Below are positions 1 to 7,222 of a DNA stretch of 64,000 nt, in pieces. The translations under genes were made by a program, and so were the position numbers. A model generated the notes under the pieces. It searched no databases and was not told where the DNA came from. It saw only the letters and a list, made by a program, of their open reading frames with translations. The DNA is from an uncultured Gammaproteobacteria bacterium (lineage in GTDB: Bacteria > Pseudomonadota > Gammaproteobacteria > Pseudomonadales > Porticoccaceae). Location: the NCBI GenBank assembly GCA_913058345.1, contig CAJXQR010000006.1:1-64000 (forward strand), written 5' to 3'. The stretch's first letter is position 1, and the number at the start of each line of letters is the position of its first letter.

Positions 1-1189
1 AATAAATCACAGTTATTCGCTGCTCTATGGTGTCGTTTGTAGTAGGAATAATGCCGGTGTGGGCTTTTAGACCATTAATAATGAGAGTTTCGGACTTTTT
101 GATAAAGGGAATACCGAGGCTGTTTTTAATAAAGTCCGCTGGGCTGTCCAGAGTCCGCGCTTTTATATCCAGGGTTAAAGTGGCTGATTGTTGTTTGTTA
201 TGGCCGTTAATAGAAAGCCCTTTTTCGTTGAATATCCAGCCTGGAGGATAGTCAAATTGAAAGCGAAGTTTGTTGTGGTAAAAACGATTGGGTTGTTTCT
301 TTTTTGCGGCGGAGCTATTCCCCCAGGCTAATCCGTTTGTCGCGACGCGGAAATTACCCCGGTCGATATTTGGTGCGATTGTTTTTACCGGGTTTTCGTC
401 TGCGTTGGACGATAGTTTTAGCACTTCCCGCAGTCGCTTGTCATTGCGGGGGTGGGAGGCGAACAAACCGTGGTAGGTTGGGGTGTTTTTACCGGCATCG
501 GCGCTGCGTTTTTTGGTGTAACGTTCATGGGCTTTAAGTTGGCTAATAATAGCGAGCATAGCGTCAGGGTTATAACCGGCACGGTGTAAAAACTTGTTGC
601 CGAGGGCATCGGCCTCGAGTTCCATCTCGCGGCCATAACCTTTCACCGAGGCGGCCCCCCACTGGGCAGTTGCTTCGCCGACATCGGAACTGCGAGTGAG
701 TATGGCCAGTATACCAGCGATAATACTTGAGCTGGCTTGTGCGAGCTGCTGACTAGCGGCGTGTTCGGCGGTAATGTGGGCCACTTCATGGCCGAGGACA
801 GCGGCGAGCTGGCTCTCCGAATTCATGTAGGCTAGCAGGCCGCGATTGATATACACATAACCGCCAGGCGTGGCGAAGGCGTTGATGTCAGGACTGTCGA
901 GTACCGTGAAGGTGTATTCGTCATCAGGTGCATCACTGTGGCGAGCGATTTTTTGTCCAACTTTATCAACGTATTCAGTGATTGTTTTATCCATTACCAC
1001 GGGGATTTGTGCGGTTACTTCGTCGTACATTTGCCGACCAATACTGGCCGCTTTTTTATCAGACAGCATCAATACCTGTTGGGCTTTGCTGGGCAGTGCA
1101 ATAAAGAGTAAGACACTCAATAGTGATGCACTAAAGAGGGCGGCATTGGAAAATCTCAACAGCGATGATCGCAAATTAAGACGCTTCAT
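1..1189 (-). CDS. M48-family metalloprotease, exported, C-terminus outside window
   Basis: This reading frame starts at an ATG at 1189 and stays open to the window edge, so the C-terminal part is missing. The N-terminus is a signal peptide or membrane segment (FSNAALFSASLLSVLLFIAL) ending near PSKAQQ. The zinc-protease motif HEVAHITAEH (HExxH) follows the typical M48 lead-in AFATPGGYVYINRGLL. Known family members (BepA, LoiP) are periplasmic proteases in outer-membrane quality control. The start overlaps the end of the upstream lipoprotein gene by 14 bases, which indicates translational coupling as the last visible gene of the VWA/TolQ-like operon. The family call is firm. The substrate is unknown, although the context suggests processing of the envelope lipoproteins encoded beside it. 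Confidence 0.85.
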   Translation of the reverse strand, partial: MKRLNLRSSLLRFSNAALFSASLLSVLLFIALPSKAQQVLMLSDKKAASIGRQMYDEVTAQIPVVMDKTITEYVDKVGQKIARHSDAPDDEYTFTVLDSPDINAFATPGGYVYINRGLLAYMNSESQLAAVLGHEVAHITAEHAASQQLAQASSSIIAGILAILTRSSDVGEATAQWGAASVKGYGREMELEADALGNKFLHRAGYNPDAMLAIISQLKAHERYTKKRSADAGKNTPTYHGLFASHPRNDKRLREVLKLSSNADENPVKTIAPNIDRGNFRVATNGLAWGNSSAAKKKQPNRFYHNKLRFQFDYPPGWIFNEKGLSINGHNKQQSATLTLDIKARTLDSPADFIKNSLGIPFIKKSETLIINGLKAHTGIIPTTNDTIEQRITVIY

Positions 1190-1850
1190 TGGCCCTCTTC
1201 CTAAAGAAGGTGCGTAATTGCTGACCGATACCGTCACAGGCCTGATCCTGTACCTGGGCGACGATGGGAATCGGTAGGATGATGGCGACCATATAGGATG
1301 AGCCTCGGGCTTCTACTTTGACTCGACCGCTTTCTTTAAGGGCCAGCAAATCCCAGATAATGGCTTCGTAGGTGCCGGTTTTTTCCCAGCTTGCAAAGCC
1401 AAAACAGCCGCCGCCACCGGGGGCGACAGCACAACTTACCGAGCCGTCTCTATCGGTTGTTTCGGTACTGCCATCAACCCAGATCATATAGTGCAGCCCT
1501 TGTTCTTTGAAACGTTGAGCAATCAAAGGTTCATCGAGCATTTTGGCGAGACGTTTGAGACCTAGTGGTGCGGTGCGGGGTTCAAACCAGGGGTAGAGTA
1601 AATCAGCAAACTCTTTTTCAGGAAGGACTGAAATTGCCTTGTCGGCCTTTAATTTTTTACCTATACAGTCGATAAAATCAGGTTCAGTTTCGTAATCGGC
1701 ATAGTGGCGCCGACCCAGTACGACCACCCGCTCGCCATTCTCAAGTGTCAGTGCCGTACTGTTTTCCCGGTATTCGTCAACGGTGGTTGTCGTGCAGGCA
1801 CTCAGAGTCAAAAGCAGTATCAGTGTCGAGAGGGCAGTTAGAGGCTTCAT
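1176..1850 (-). CDS. Putative lipoprotein, 224 aa, VWA/TolQ-like operon
   Basis: I place the start at the internal ATG at 1850 because it opens a clean lipoprotein signal (MKPLTALSTLILLLTLSACT, lipobox LSAC). An upstream in-frame start at 1916 would add 22 residues without signal character. The mature protein has no family I recognise. It contains a basic/Trp-rich central part and a Gly run (CAVAPGGGGCFGF) flanked by cysteines that could form a disulfide. The start overlaps the previous gene by four bases (ATGA) and the end overlaps the M48 protease gene, so all three are probably coupled. Role unknown; an outer-membrane or periplasmic partner of the operon is the simplest inference. Confidence 0.75.
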   Translation of the reverse strand: MKPLTALSTLILLLTLSACTTTTVDEYRENSTALTLENGERVVVLGRRHYADYETEPDFIDCIGKKLKADKAISVLPEKEFADLLYPWFEPRTAPLGLKRLAKMLDEPLIAQRFKEQGLHYMIWVDGSTETTDRDGSVSCAVAPGGGGCFGFASWEKTGTYEAIIWDLLALKESGRVKVEARGSSYMVAIILPIPIVAQVQDQACDGIGQQLRTFFRKRANEAS

Positions 1851-2488
1851 GGCTGAGTGTTGACCTCTGGGGTGGGCGTTGTGGTGGACGTAGGTGTCGA
1901 GCGATGGCGTAGCCACTGTCGTATCTCGGGTACGCGAGCAAAGCCGGTAATAAAGTGTGCCCCAGCATCGCGCATTGCGACCATTGAAGCCTGTTGTAAA
2001 GCCTCGGTATCAGACTTTAAAAAGCGGGTGGGGGTTTTGCCATAGGCGGTCATAATCCAGTCAGCGACCGGTTCGCCCGTCCCTTCAAACACCTGCAGGT
2101 TATATTTTATCCATACCTCAAAGACCTTTAGCCGGGATTGGTTCGGCATCGAAATTTGTACATCTTCAACATTGGGCACGATAATTAAATCGGCCTCAGA
2201 ATTCGTTGGCATCTGTGTCGTGGTCGCGCTGTACTGAAACAAACTGTCAGTCAGACTCGTAAATAATTCGACCTGAATTTGCCCCACAGAAATACTGACT
2301 TCCGGCCCCTCGGTACTTTCAAAACGGTAGTTGGCAAAAGCCTCGTCAAAAACAACGATACTACGCAGTGGTAATTTGTGGATAAGCGCTGCGGGAAATT
2401 TGCCGTCCACTTCAACACGGGTGGCGCAGGCACTGAGGAGCAGGCTGACAAGCACAAGTGAGCAGAGAATTACATGCCGAATGTGCAT
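1847..2488 (-). CDS. Putative lipoprotein, 213 aa, VWA/TolQ-like operon
   Basis: The protein begins with a lipoprotein signal ending in the lipobox LSAC (VLVSLLLSACATRVEVDG). The mature part has an alternating hydrophobic pattern (IVVFDEAFANYRF; ISVGQIQVELFTSL; EADLIIVPNVEDVQI), which suggests a beta-rich domain like those of small outer-membrane assembly lipoproteins. I cannot name a family. It ends in a Pro/Thr-rich tail. It lies 32 bp after the VWA gene and overlaps the next lipoprotein start by four bases, so it is co-transcribed with them. Function is inferred only from context. Confidence 0.75.
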   Translation of the reverse strand: MHIRHVILCSLVLVSLLLSACATRVEVDGKFPAALIHKLPLRSIVVFDEAFANYRFESTEGPEVSISVGQIQVELFTSLTDSLFQYSATTTQMPTNSEADLIIVPNVEDVQISMPNQSRLKVFEVWIKYNLQVFEGTGEPVADWIMTAYGKTPTRFLKSDTEALQQASMVAMRDAGAHFITGFARVPEIRQWLRHRSTPTSTTTPTPEVNTQP

Positions 2489-2520
2489 GACTACCTTTTG
2501 ATCGTTGCTGTTAAAGGCAT

Positions 2521-3531
2521 TTAGGGTGTCTCACTCAGACTGTTTAGGCCAACAAAGGTGCCGCCATTGCGGTAGCTTAGCTCACGCATCAGTGTAGCGA
2601 AACGGCTCGCGGTTTCCATCCTGCCACCGGGCGCTAAAAAGTGCACGGGAAAGCCAATAGTATGAATGCGTACGCGTTGTTGTTGACGACCGGGTTGACG
2701 ACCGCGTTGGCGATTACTTTGAGCGACGGCCGCCAGCACCTGGTGAATGGAACGACCGGTGAAATCATCGCCAAAGACATAGAGGCTGATTTTTTTATCG
2801 GAGGCGTAAAAGGTCTGGATTGCCCGTTGAATACCCTCTACTGGACTGGAGTTGCTAAACGGCGTCCAGTGAGCGGTTTGATTGATAATAGCCCTGCGTC
2901 GCCCAGGCGTGTCTGGCAACCACTTGCCCCGGTAACTGGGGAACATATAGTCACCCATGTCGTTCATCACTTGAATACCCTTGACGGTGGGGTGAATGTC
3001 GAGAATATTAATGAGTTCTTTGCGGACTTTAGGCCAGGCGAAATCCACCATGCTGCCCGATGTATCGATAATAAAAACCAGGTATTCACTATCGACGGGA
3101 ATACCGCCAATTAAAGAGTTGGCCGTGGGGCTGCCCCGTTGTTGCAGGCGCTGCATTTCTTCACTGAGAATTTGTTGGGCGAGGATTAATTCATCGCGCT
3201 CGGTCGTGTCGGCCTGGGCAATAGACTGCAGCTGTCGGTTGACGCTCGCCAGTTGCTCACGCAGGCGCGCGATATGGCTTTCCAGCTCTGATAATTGCTC
3301 TTGCTTACCGGTCAGTCTTTGCGCCATTTTTTTTGTTTCGCCACGCAAGCTGAACAGCTCTTCCTGTAGCACTGTGACATTGTGATCTTGCGTCGGCTGG
3401 CTGTCATCCTGCGCGGTAAATTCAACGGTTTTGGCGATCAATAGCAAAAGGACGATAGCGCCAAAGCCACAGCTAATGACATCGAGAAAGGAAATACTAA
3501 TTTCAAGCGTTTGGCGTCGGGCTCTTTTCAT
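2521..3531 (-). CDS. Membrane-anchored VWA-domain protein, 336 aa
   Basis: A short cytoplasmic N-terminus leads into one membrane segment near residues 13-33 (SFLDVISCGFGAIVLLLLI). A coiled coil follows at about residues 48-115 (LFSLRGETKKMAQRL and heptads after it). The VWA domain starts near residue 150 with an intact MIDAS signature DTSGSM (Asp156). The topology puts the VWA domain in the periplasm. The segment carries LDV with an Asp at its start, as in TolR/ExbD stator proteins. The gene follows a sibling VWA gene after 19 bp and a TolQ-like channel is encoded upstream. The VWA and membrane features are visible. The stator-partner role is inferred. Confidence 0.85.
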   Translation of the reverse strand: MKRARRQTLEISISFLDVISCGFGAIVLLLLIAKTVEFTAQDDSQPTQDHNVTVLQEELFSLRGETKKMAQRLTGKQEQLSELESHIARLREQLASVNRQLQSIAQADTTERDELILAQQILSEEMQRLQQRGSPTANSLIGGIPVDSEYLVFIIDTSGSMVDFAWPKVRKELINILDIHPTVKGIQVMNDMGDYMFPSYRGKWLPDTPGRRRAIINQTAHWTPFSNSSPVEGIQRAIQTFYASDKKISLYVFGDDFTGRSIHQVLAAVAQSNRQRGRQPGRQQQRVRIHTIGFPVHFLAPGGRMETASRFATLMRELSYRNGGTFVGLNSLSETP

Positions 3532-3550
3532 CGTCTCTTTATTCTCCCGC

Positions 3551-4624
3551 TTATGGCCAGTCTCGTGAGGGGCTTAAAAAAGCGCCCCTGCTGGTGAGAC
3601 CCAGTTTCCAGAACAGGGCAGCCGCCGCGGGGTCTCCTTCCATCGGGAATAAAATAATATTCACTGGCACGCCTCTGGGGAGAGTCTTGACCGCGCTCTC
3701 AAAAAGTTGAGCGCGCGCCCTGCCGGACACAGTGGTGTGGCTGGGTTGACTTTCTCCCTGGGTGGGCAGCCCGTCGGTAATGAGAAAGATGTTATCCGGG
3801 CGCTGGGTAAACATACCGGTGACGGCAAAGGCATTGATTAAGCTGGTGCCGCCTGCGGGCAGGGTCTTCTTTAACTGCGCAATGATCGAGTCCATGGTGA
3901 TGTTGTCGGCGGCGTCCTGCCATTGCAAATGACTATTGCTCAGTACCGGTGTGGCTTTGGTGTTAAAGGTATAAAGCTGGTATTGGCTGCGCGCTGGCAG
4001 TTGGGCGACCAGCCATTCGACGGTGCGTAATGCACGTTGCCATTTTGGCGATTGTCGCTTGATGGCGTCGCTCATATTGCGTTGGCGTAGCACATCAATA
4101 ATGGTTTCAGCCAGCATGCTGTCAGAGGCATCGAGCAGTATCAACACACGGTTGCCGCCCAGTTTTAGTCCGGTTAAATACTGCCTGTCACCATCGCCGA
4201 TAAACTGGCGTACATCCTGACTGGCACCGGCGTCCTGTAATTCAGCGGTTTGCTGTTCCAGCATTTCAACCTGTTTACGCAGTTGGGCAATTTGTTGTTC
4301 GGGGTCACTTTGGGTGCTGAGTTCTCGCTGGCTTTGTTTGACATCGTCCAGTACGCGATCTGATAAGCCCTGGGTTGCAACCAGTTTTTCGTCTATTTCA
4401 TTGAGGCTGTTGCGCAACTGCGCTCGCTGTCGTTCGCCGTCTGTAATATCTGCCTGAAGTTGTGCAATTTCCCACTGTGTGCCCGCCTCGTTTTCAGCTG
4501 CAGATAAATCACTGGGGTCGTGTTTGAGGAGAAGAAATAGCAGCGTCACCGCACCAAAACCACAGGCCATAATATCTAGAAAAGACAGGCTGAAGGTATT
4601 GAGCTGGCGACGCTTGCGGGTCAT
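3551..4624 (-). CDS. Membrane-anchored VWA-domain protein, 357 aa (paralogue of the next gene)
   Basis: It has the same plan as its neighbour: a basic N-terminus, a membrane segment with the matching motif SFLDIMACGFGAVTLLFLLL, a long coiled coil (about residues 45-140, rich in Gln/Glu/Leu), then a VWA domain with MIDAS DASDSM (Asp165) and the late VWA motif FLITDGLPTQGE. Two paralogues side by side suggest a heterodimer or a mixed stator. The start codon overlaps the stop of the Hsp70-like gene (ATGA), so the two are coupled. VWA domains bind metal and protein ligands. The ligand here is unknown. Confidence 0.85.
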   Translation of the reverse strand: MTRKRRQLNTFSLSFLDIMACGFGAVTLLFLLLKHDPSDLSAAENEAGTQWEIAQLQADITDGERQRAQLRNSLNEIDEKLVATQGLSDRVLDDVKQSQRELSTQSDPEQQIAQLRKQVEMLEQQTAELQDAGASQDVRQFIGDGDRQYLTGLKLGGNRVLILLDASDSMLAETIIDVLRQRNMSDAIKRQSPKWQRALRTVEWLVAQLPARSQYQLYTFNTKATPVLSNSHLQWQDAADNITMDSIIAQLKKTLPAGGTSLINAFAVTGMFTQRPDNIFLITDGLPTQGESQPSHTTVSGRARAQLFESAVKTLPRGVPVNIILFPMEGDPAAAALFWKLGLTSRGAFLSPSRDWP

Positions 4625-5997
4625 GAGGCTATTTCAATCAGCGTCAGCGTTTGAGAACCGATAGTGATGTTCGTGCCGCTGGGTAAATCATTCCAGTCGT
4701 CATCACAGGTAATAGCCACTGATTGATTGTTTTGTTTTAAAACGATACGCCCATTATCAAGGCTAATTTCTGCAACAGGCTGCAGAGCAGGATTATTCGT
4801 GGTTTTCCCTGAAATTAATGGCGTGCCATCACTGAGCAGCACTAAGCCTCCAGCCAGTGGGTAGGCGCGATGACCCTGTAATAGATGGGTGGCACTGCGT
4901 AATAGATGGGTGGCACTGCTTTGTTGGGGTGAGCCTGTCGATAGCGCTGTAGTAGATCGTACTGACAGTTTACCGGGCCGTGATAAGGCGGGCAGGGCGG
5001 TAATAAAGCTTAACTGGGTATCACCCTGAGTCGTGTCCGCAGCGGCAGCGATGGCATCGCCTTGAGCCAGGCAGGCAGTGAGAGAAGCATCGGCGGCGAG
5101 AGTGACAATGTTGTCATGCCCCGCCGCTTTGAGAGTGTCGATCACTCCCGGCAAGCTGGCGAGTCGGTGACTGAGTAAAAGGTTGTCATAGCGCGTGCTA
5201 TTCAGCGCCTCGGCCAAGCGTTGCCAGCGCCGTTGATTGGCGGCAATGAATTCACTGCGCTGTATGCGCACGCGAAAATCCCCCTGTGGGGCACTGAGTT
5301 CGGTTTCGATATCCGTTTCGGTATTGAGCTGTGCTATCCAGGCGGGCAGCCGGTCGTGTAATTGTTGCTCACCGGCGGCCGTGTGCAGGGGGTCGTAGCG
5401 GTATTCGCGAATAAAGCGGTCGGCAATAAACTGTGCCCAGGTATCGTGAATAGCCTTTAAAGGAATGTCCGGGTATTGACTGGCGCTTTGTCGCCGCACT
5501 CGTTCACCACTGTTTAATTCACTCAAGACGGTGGTGTGCAACTGAATATCGGCGTGTAGTAAAGCGCCCTTGAGGCCCGACTGGCTAGCGGCGGCCACGG
5601 CGGCATCAACCAGCCCCGCCGCATGAAAAGGTGAGGCCTTAACCAATCCAAGTAATATGCCCAAGTGCTCGGCAGAGGTATTGCTGGGCATGGCAAAAAT
5701 CATCTGTTGAGGCTGCCCGGTATCGGCATACAGTTGCTGCAATTGCGCATAGGCCAGGTCCGCATGATGGCGGGCGTGCTGATTGCTACTACTTAGCGGT
5801 GACAGGCTGAGCTGATACCAATACTGATTGAAACTTTGCTGGGGCTGCAGCCAGGCCTGCTCGAGTGCTTGTTGCCCGGTGATAACGCCCTGGTTGTGTA
5901 ACAGGGCGTAACCGGGACTGATGATTGCGGGCTCTTCACGGTCGGCGGCATGACACAAAATACCACTGTCGTTTAATTCTATAATTGCTGTACGCAA
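4621..5997 (-). CDS. Hsp70/actin-like protein with extra C-terminal beta domain, 458 aa
   Basis: The start is a TTG at 5997 chosen for the strong ribosome site AGGGGG seven bases upstream. The order of short motifs follows the Hsp70/actin ATPase fold: an N-terminal beta hairpin with Asp and Gly (ELNDSGI), a connecting stretch FAMPSNTSAEHL then AGLVDAAVAAA, a second phosphate-like loop (LHADIQLHTTVLSEL), an IQRSEFIA helix, LLLSHRLASLPGVIDTL, and DASLTACLAQGDAIAAA. The Gly-rich nucleotide loops are poorly kept, so ATP hydrolysis is doubtful. The last 80 residues look like an FHA-like or other small beta domain. A 21-bp unit is exactly duplicated at 4878-4919. It lies between the channel gene and the VWA pair. 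Fold assignment is moderate and function unknown. Confidence 0.6.
   Translation of the reverse strand: MRTAIIELNDSGILCHAADREEPAIISPGYALLHNQGVITGQQALEQAWLQPQQSFNQYWYQLSLSPLSSSNQHARHHADLAYAQLQQLYADTGQPQQMIFAMPSNTSAEHLGILLGLVKASPFHAAGLVDAAVAAASQSGLKGALLHADIQLHTTVLSELNSGERVRRQSASQYPDIPLKAIHDTWAQFIADRFIREYRYDPLHTAAGEQQLHDRLPAWIAQLNTETDIETELSAPQGDFRVRIQRSEFIAANQRRWQRLAEALNSTRYDNLLLSHRLASLPGVIDTLKAAGHDNIVTLAADASLTACLAQGDAIAAAADTTQGDTQLSFITALPALSRPGKLSVRSTTALSTGSPQQSSATHLLRSATHLLQGHRAYPLAGGLVLLSDGTPLISGKTTNNPALQPVAEISLDNGRIVLKQNNQSVAITCDDDWNDLPSGTNITIGSQTLTLIEIAS
4878..4919. repeat. Exact tandem duplication of a 21-bp unit inside the Hsp70-like gene
   Basis: The 21-bp unit at 4878-4898 is repeated without change at 4899-4919. 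It adds seven residues in frame (ATHLLRS followed by ATHLLQG) in the linker before the C-terminal domain. This looks like recent replication slippage. Confidence 0.9.
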
Positions 5998-6007
5998 ATT
6001 TTGCCCC

Positions 6008-6826
6008 CTAATCAGTCTTTAAATGACGCAGTAAATGTTGGTCGCAGTAATTGTGAATATCCAGCACCTGTCTTTCCTGTAATAGCTGTAACTGATGCAT
6101 ACAAAACATCACCACGATGCTGATCACCAGGGCGATAAACGTAGAGTTAAAAGCGACACCGAGGCTGGAGGTAACGCCGACAATATCCCCCTGCACAGCG
6201 CGGTGTGCCTGGCTTAGAGCTTCGCCGATGCCGCGCACTGTGCCGATAAAACCAATGGAGGGTATCGCCCAGGCGATGTAACGCACCATGGAAAGCTCGG
6301 CGTCCAGTCGATCGGACTCGCTATCACACACATCGTTAATTGCACTCGAGACATCTTGAATATTGCGCGTTGCGCCAAAGCGTTGCAGACCGGCAAGCAA
6401 TGCACGGGTCAGTAACAGGCCGCGCTGCGGTTCAGGCAGCGCCTCCAAAGGTCGGGATAATTGCCGGGCGTCTTCGGGGAGTACGCGATTGCCCTCACCA
6501 ATTTGCAACAGGGTTTGTTGCAGTAATTGCCGTTCTCCCAGGGCACGCCGCGCTTTAAAACTCATAATAGCAATCGACCAAATCAGCAAAATAAAACAGG
6601 TTTCCTGTTCATAATCTTTAACCACCGTGTAAAAGGAACGCTCTGCGACGATAGCCTGCCCAGCCGCTTCTCGGGCCAGTTGCTCTTCCATAATGGCTGC
6701 GGCATTCGGGCGAATTATTGTTAGATAAAGCGTGTGCACGACGATGATCGCTGCGAGCAGGGCGAAAGCCTGGTAGAGAAATTCGCTCGAAAGTGGGTTG
6801 TGACTGTGTTTGCTGTTAGCGTTCAT
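6008..6826 (-). CDS. TolQ/ExbB/MotA-family proton channel subunit, 272 aa
   Basis: The protein has an N-terminal membrane segment (LYQAFALLAAIIVVHTLYLT), a second near residues 74-90 (CFILLIWSIAIMSF), and the family's paired C-terminal segments: YIAWAIPSIGFIGTVRGIGEAL and SSLGVAFNSTFIALVISIVVM. The PSIGFIGTVRGIGEAL block is the classical MotA/TolQ/ExbB signature. Known members form pentameric proton channels that drive a TolR/ExbD/MotB dimer. No TolR or ExbD gene is adjacent in this operon, but two VWA proteins with a TolR-like membrane motif are encoded just downstream. The true tolQ is elsewhere in the window (25830), so this is a separate, specialised channel. Confidence 0.85.
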   Translation of the reverse strand: MNANSKHSHNPLSSEFLYQAFALLAAIIVVHTLYLTIIRPNAAAIMEEQLAREAAGQAIVAERSFYTVVKDYEQETCFILLIWSIAIMSFKARRALGERQLLQQTLLQIGEGNRVLPEDARQLSRPLEALPEPQRGLLLTRALLAGLQRFGATRNIQDVSSAINDVCDSESDRLDAELSMVRYIAWAIPSIGFIGTVRGIGEALSQAHRAVQGDIVGVTSSLGVAFNSTFIALVISIVVMFCMHQLQLLQERQVLDIHNYCDQHLLRHLKTD

Positions 6827-6902
6827 GTTTTATCCGGTGGGTTTTTGTCGGGCTAAAATCACAGGTAATATAAAATCACCGATAATAAAAGGCATAGACT
6901 TT

Positions 6903-7205
6903 TTAAATATCGACGGGAAATGGCACAGAATAATCTTCCAGTATTTCTTCGCTGGGTTTAAAACGCGATGTGCTATTCGCAGCTTTAGCGGGTGGTTGAG
7001 GAGGGGCTTGTTGTTTTTTTTCGTGCGTCTTGTTTGAGGCGTTTTTTTCTGCTGGCGCACTCGCTGTTGCGTTAATATCTGACGATGCCTTGTCCTGTGC
7101 GCTCAATACCTGTACGGGCGCCAGGCATAGGATGACGAAAACCAGTTGCCAGAGCCTGGGTGATGAGCTGTTCATAAAAGAGTGCTTGTTTCTTTTTATA
7201 CGCAT
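6903..7205 (-). CDS. Small exported protein, 100 aa, unknown function
   Basis: A signal peptide (LWQLVFVILCLAPVQVLSAQ) is followed by a low-complexity Ala/Lys/Pro stretch and a short C-terminal segment FKPSEEILEDYSVPFPVDI. A second start at 7175 would give a shorter leader; neither start has a good ribosome site. The last part could be a short periplasmic binding peptide on a flexible linker. It sits 17 bp after the PEGA/SUMF1 gene in the same orientation. No family recognised. Confidence 0.6.
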   Translation of the reverse strand: MRIKRNKHSFMNSSSPRLWQLVFVILCLAPVQVLSAQDKASSDINATASAPAEKNASNKTHEKKQQAPPQPPAKAANSTSRFKPSEEILEDYSVPFPVDI

Positions 7206-7222
7206 ACGGTCATGGTATTACT

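Noticed and set aside
2641-3114. Plus-strand 157-codon frame
   Set aside because: It lies antisense to the VWA gene, has no ribosome site and no family pattern.
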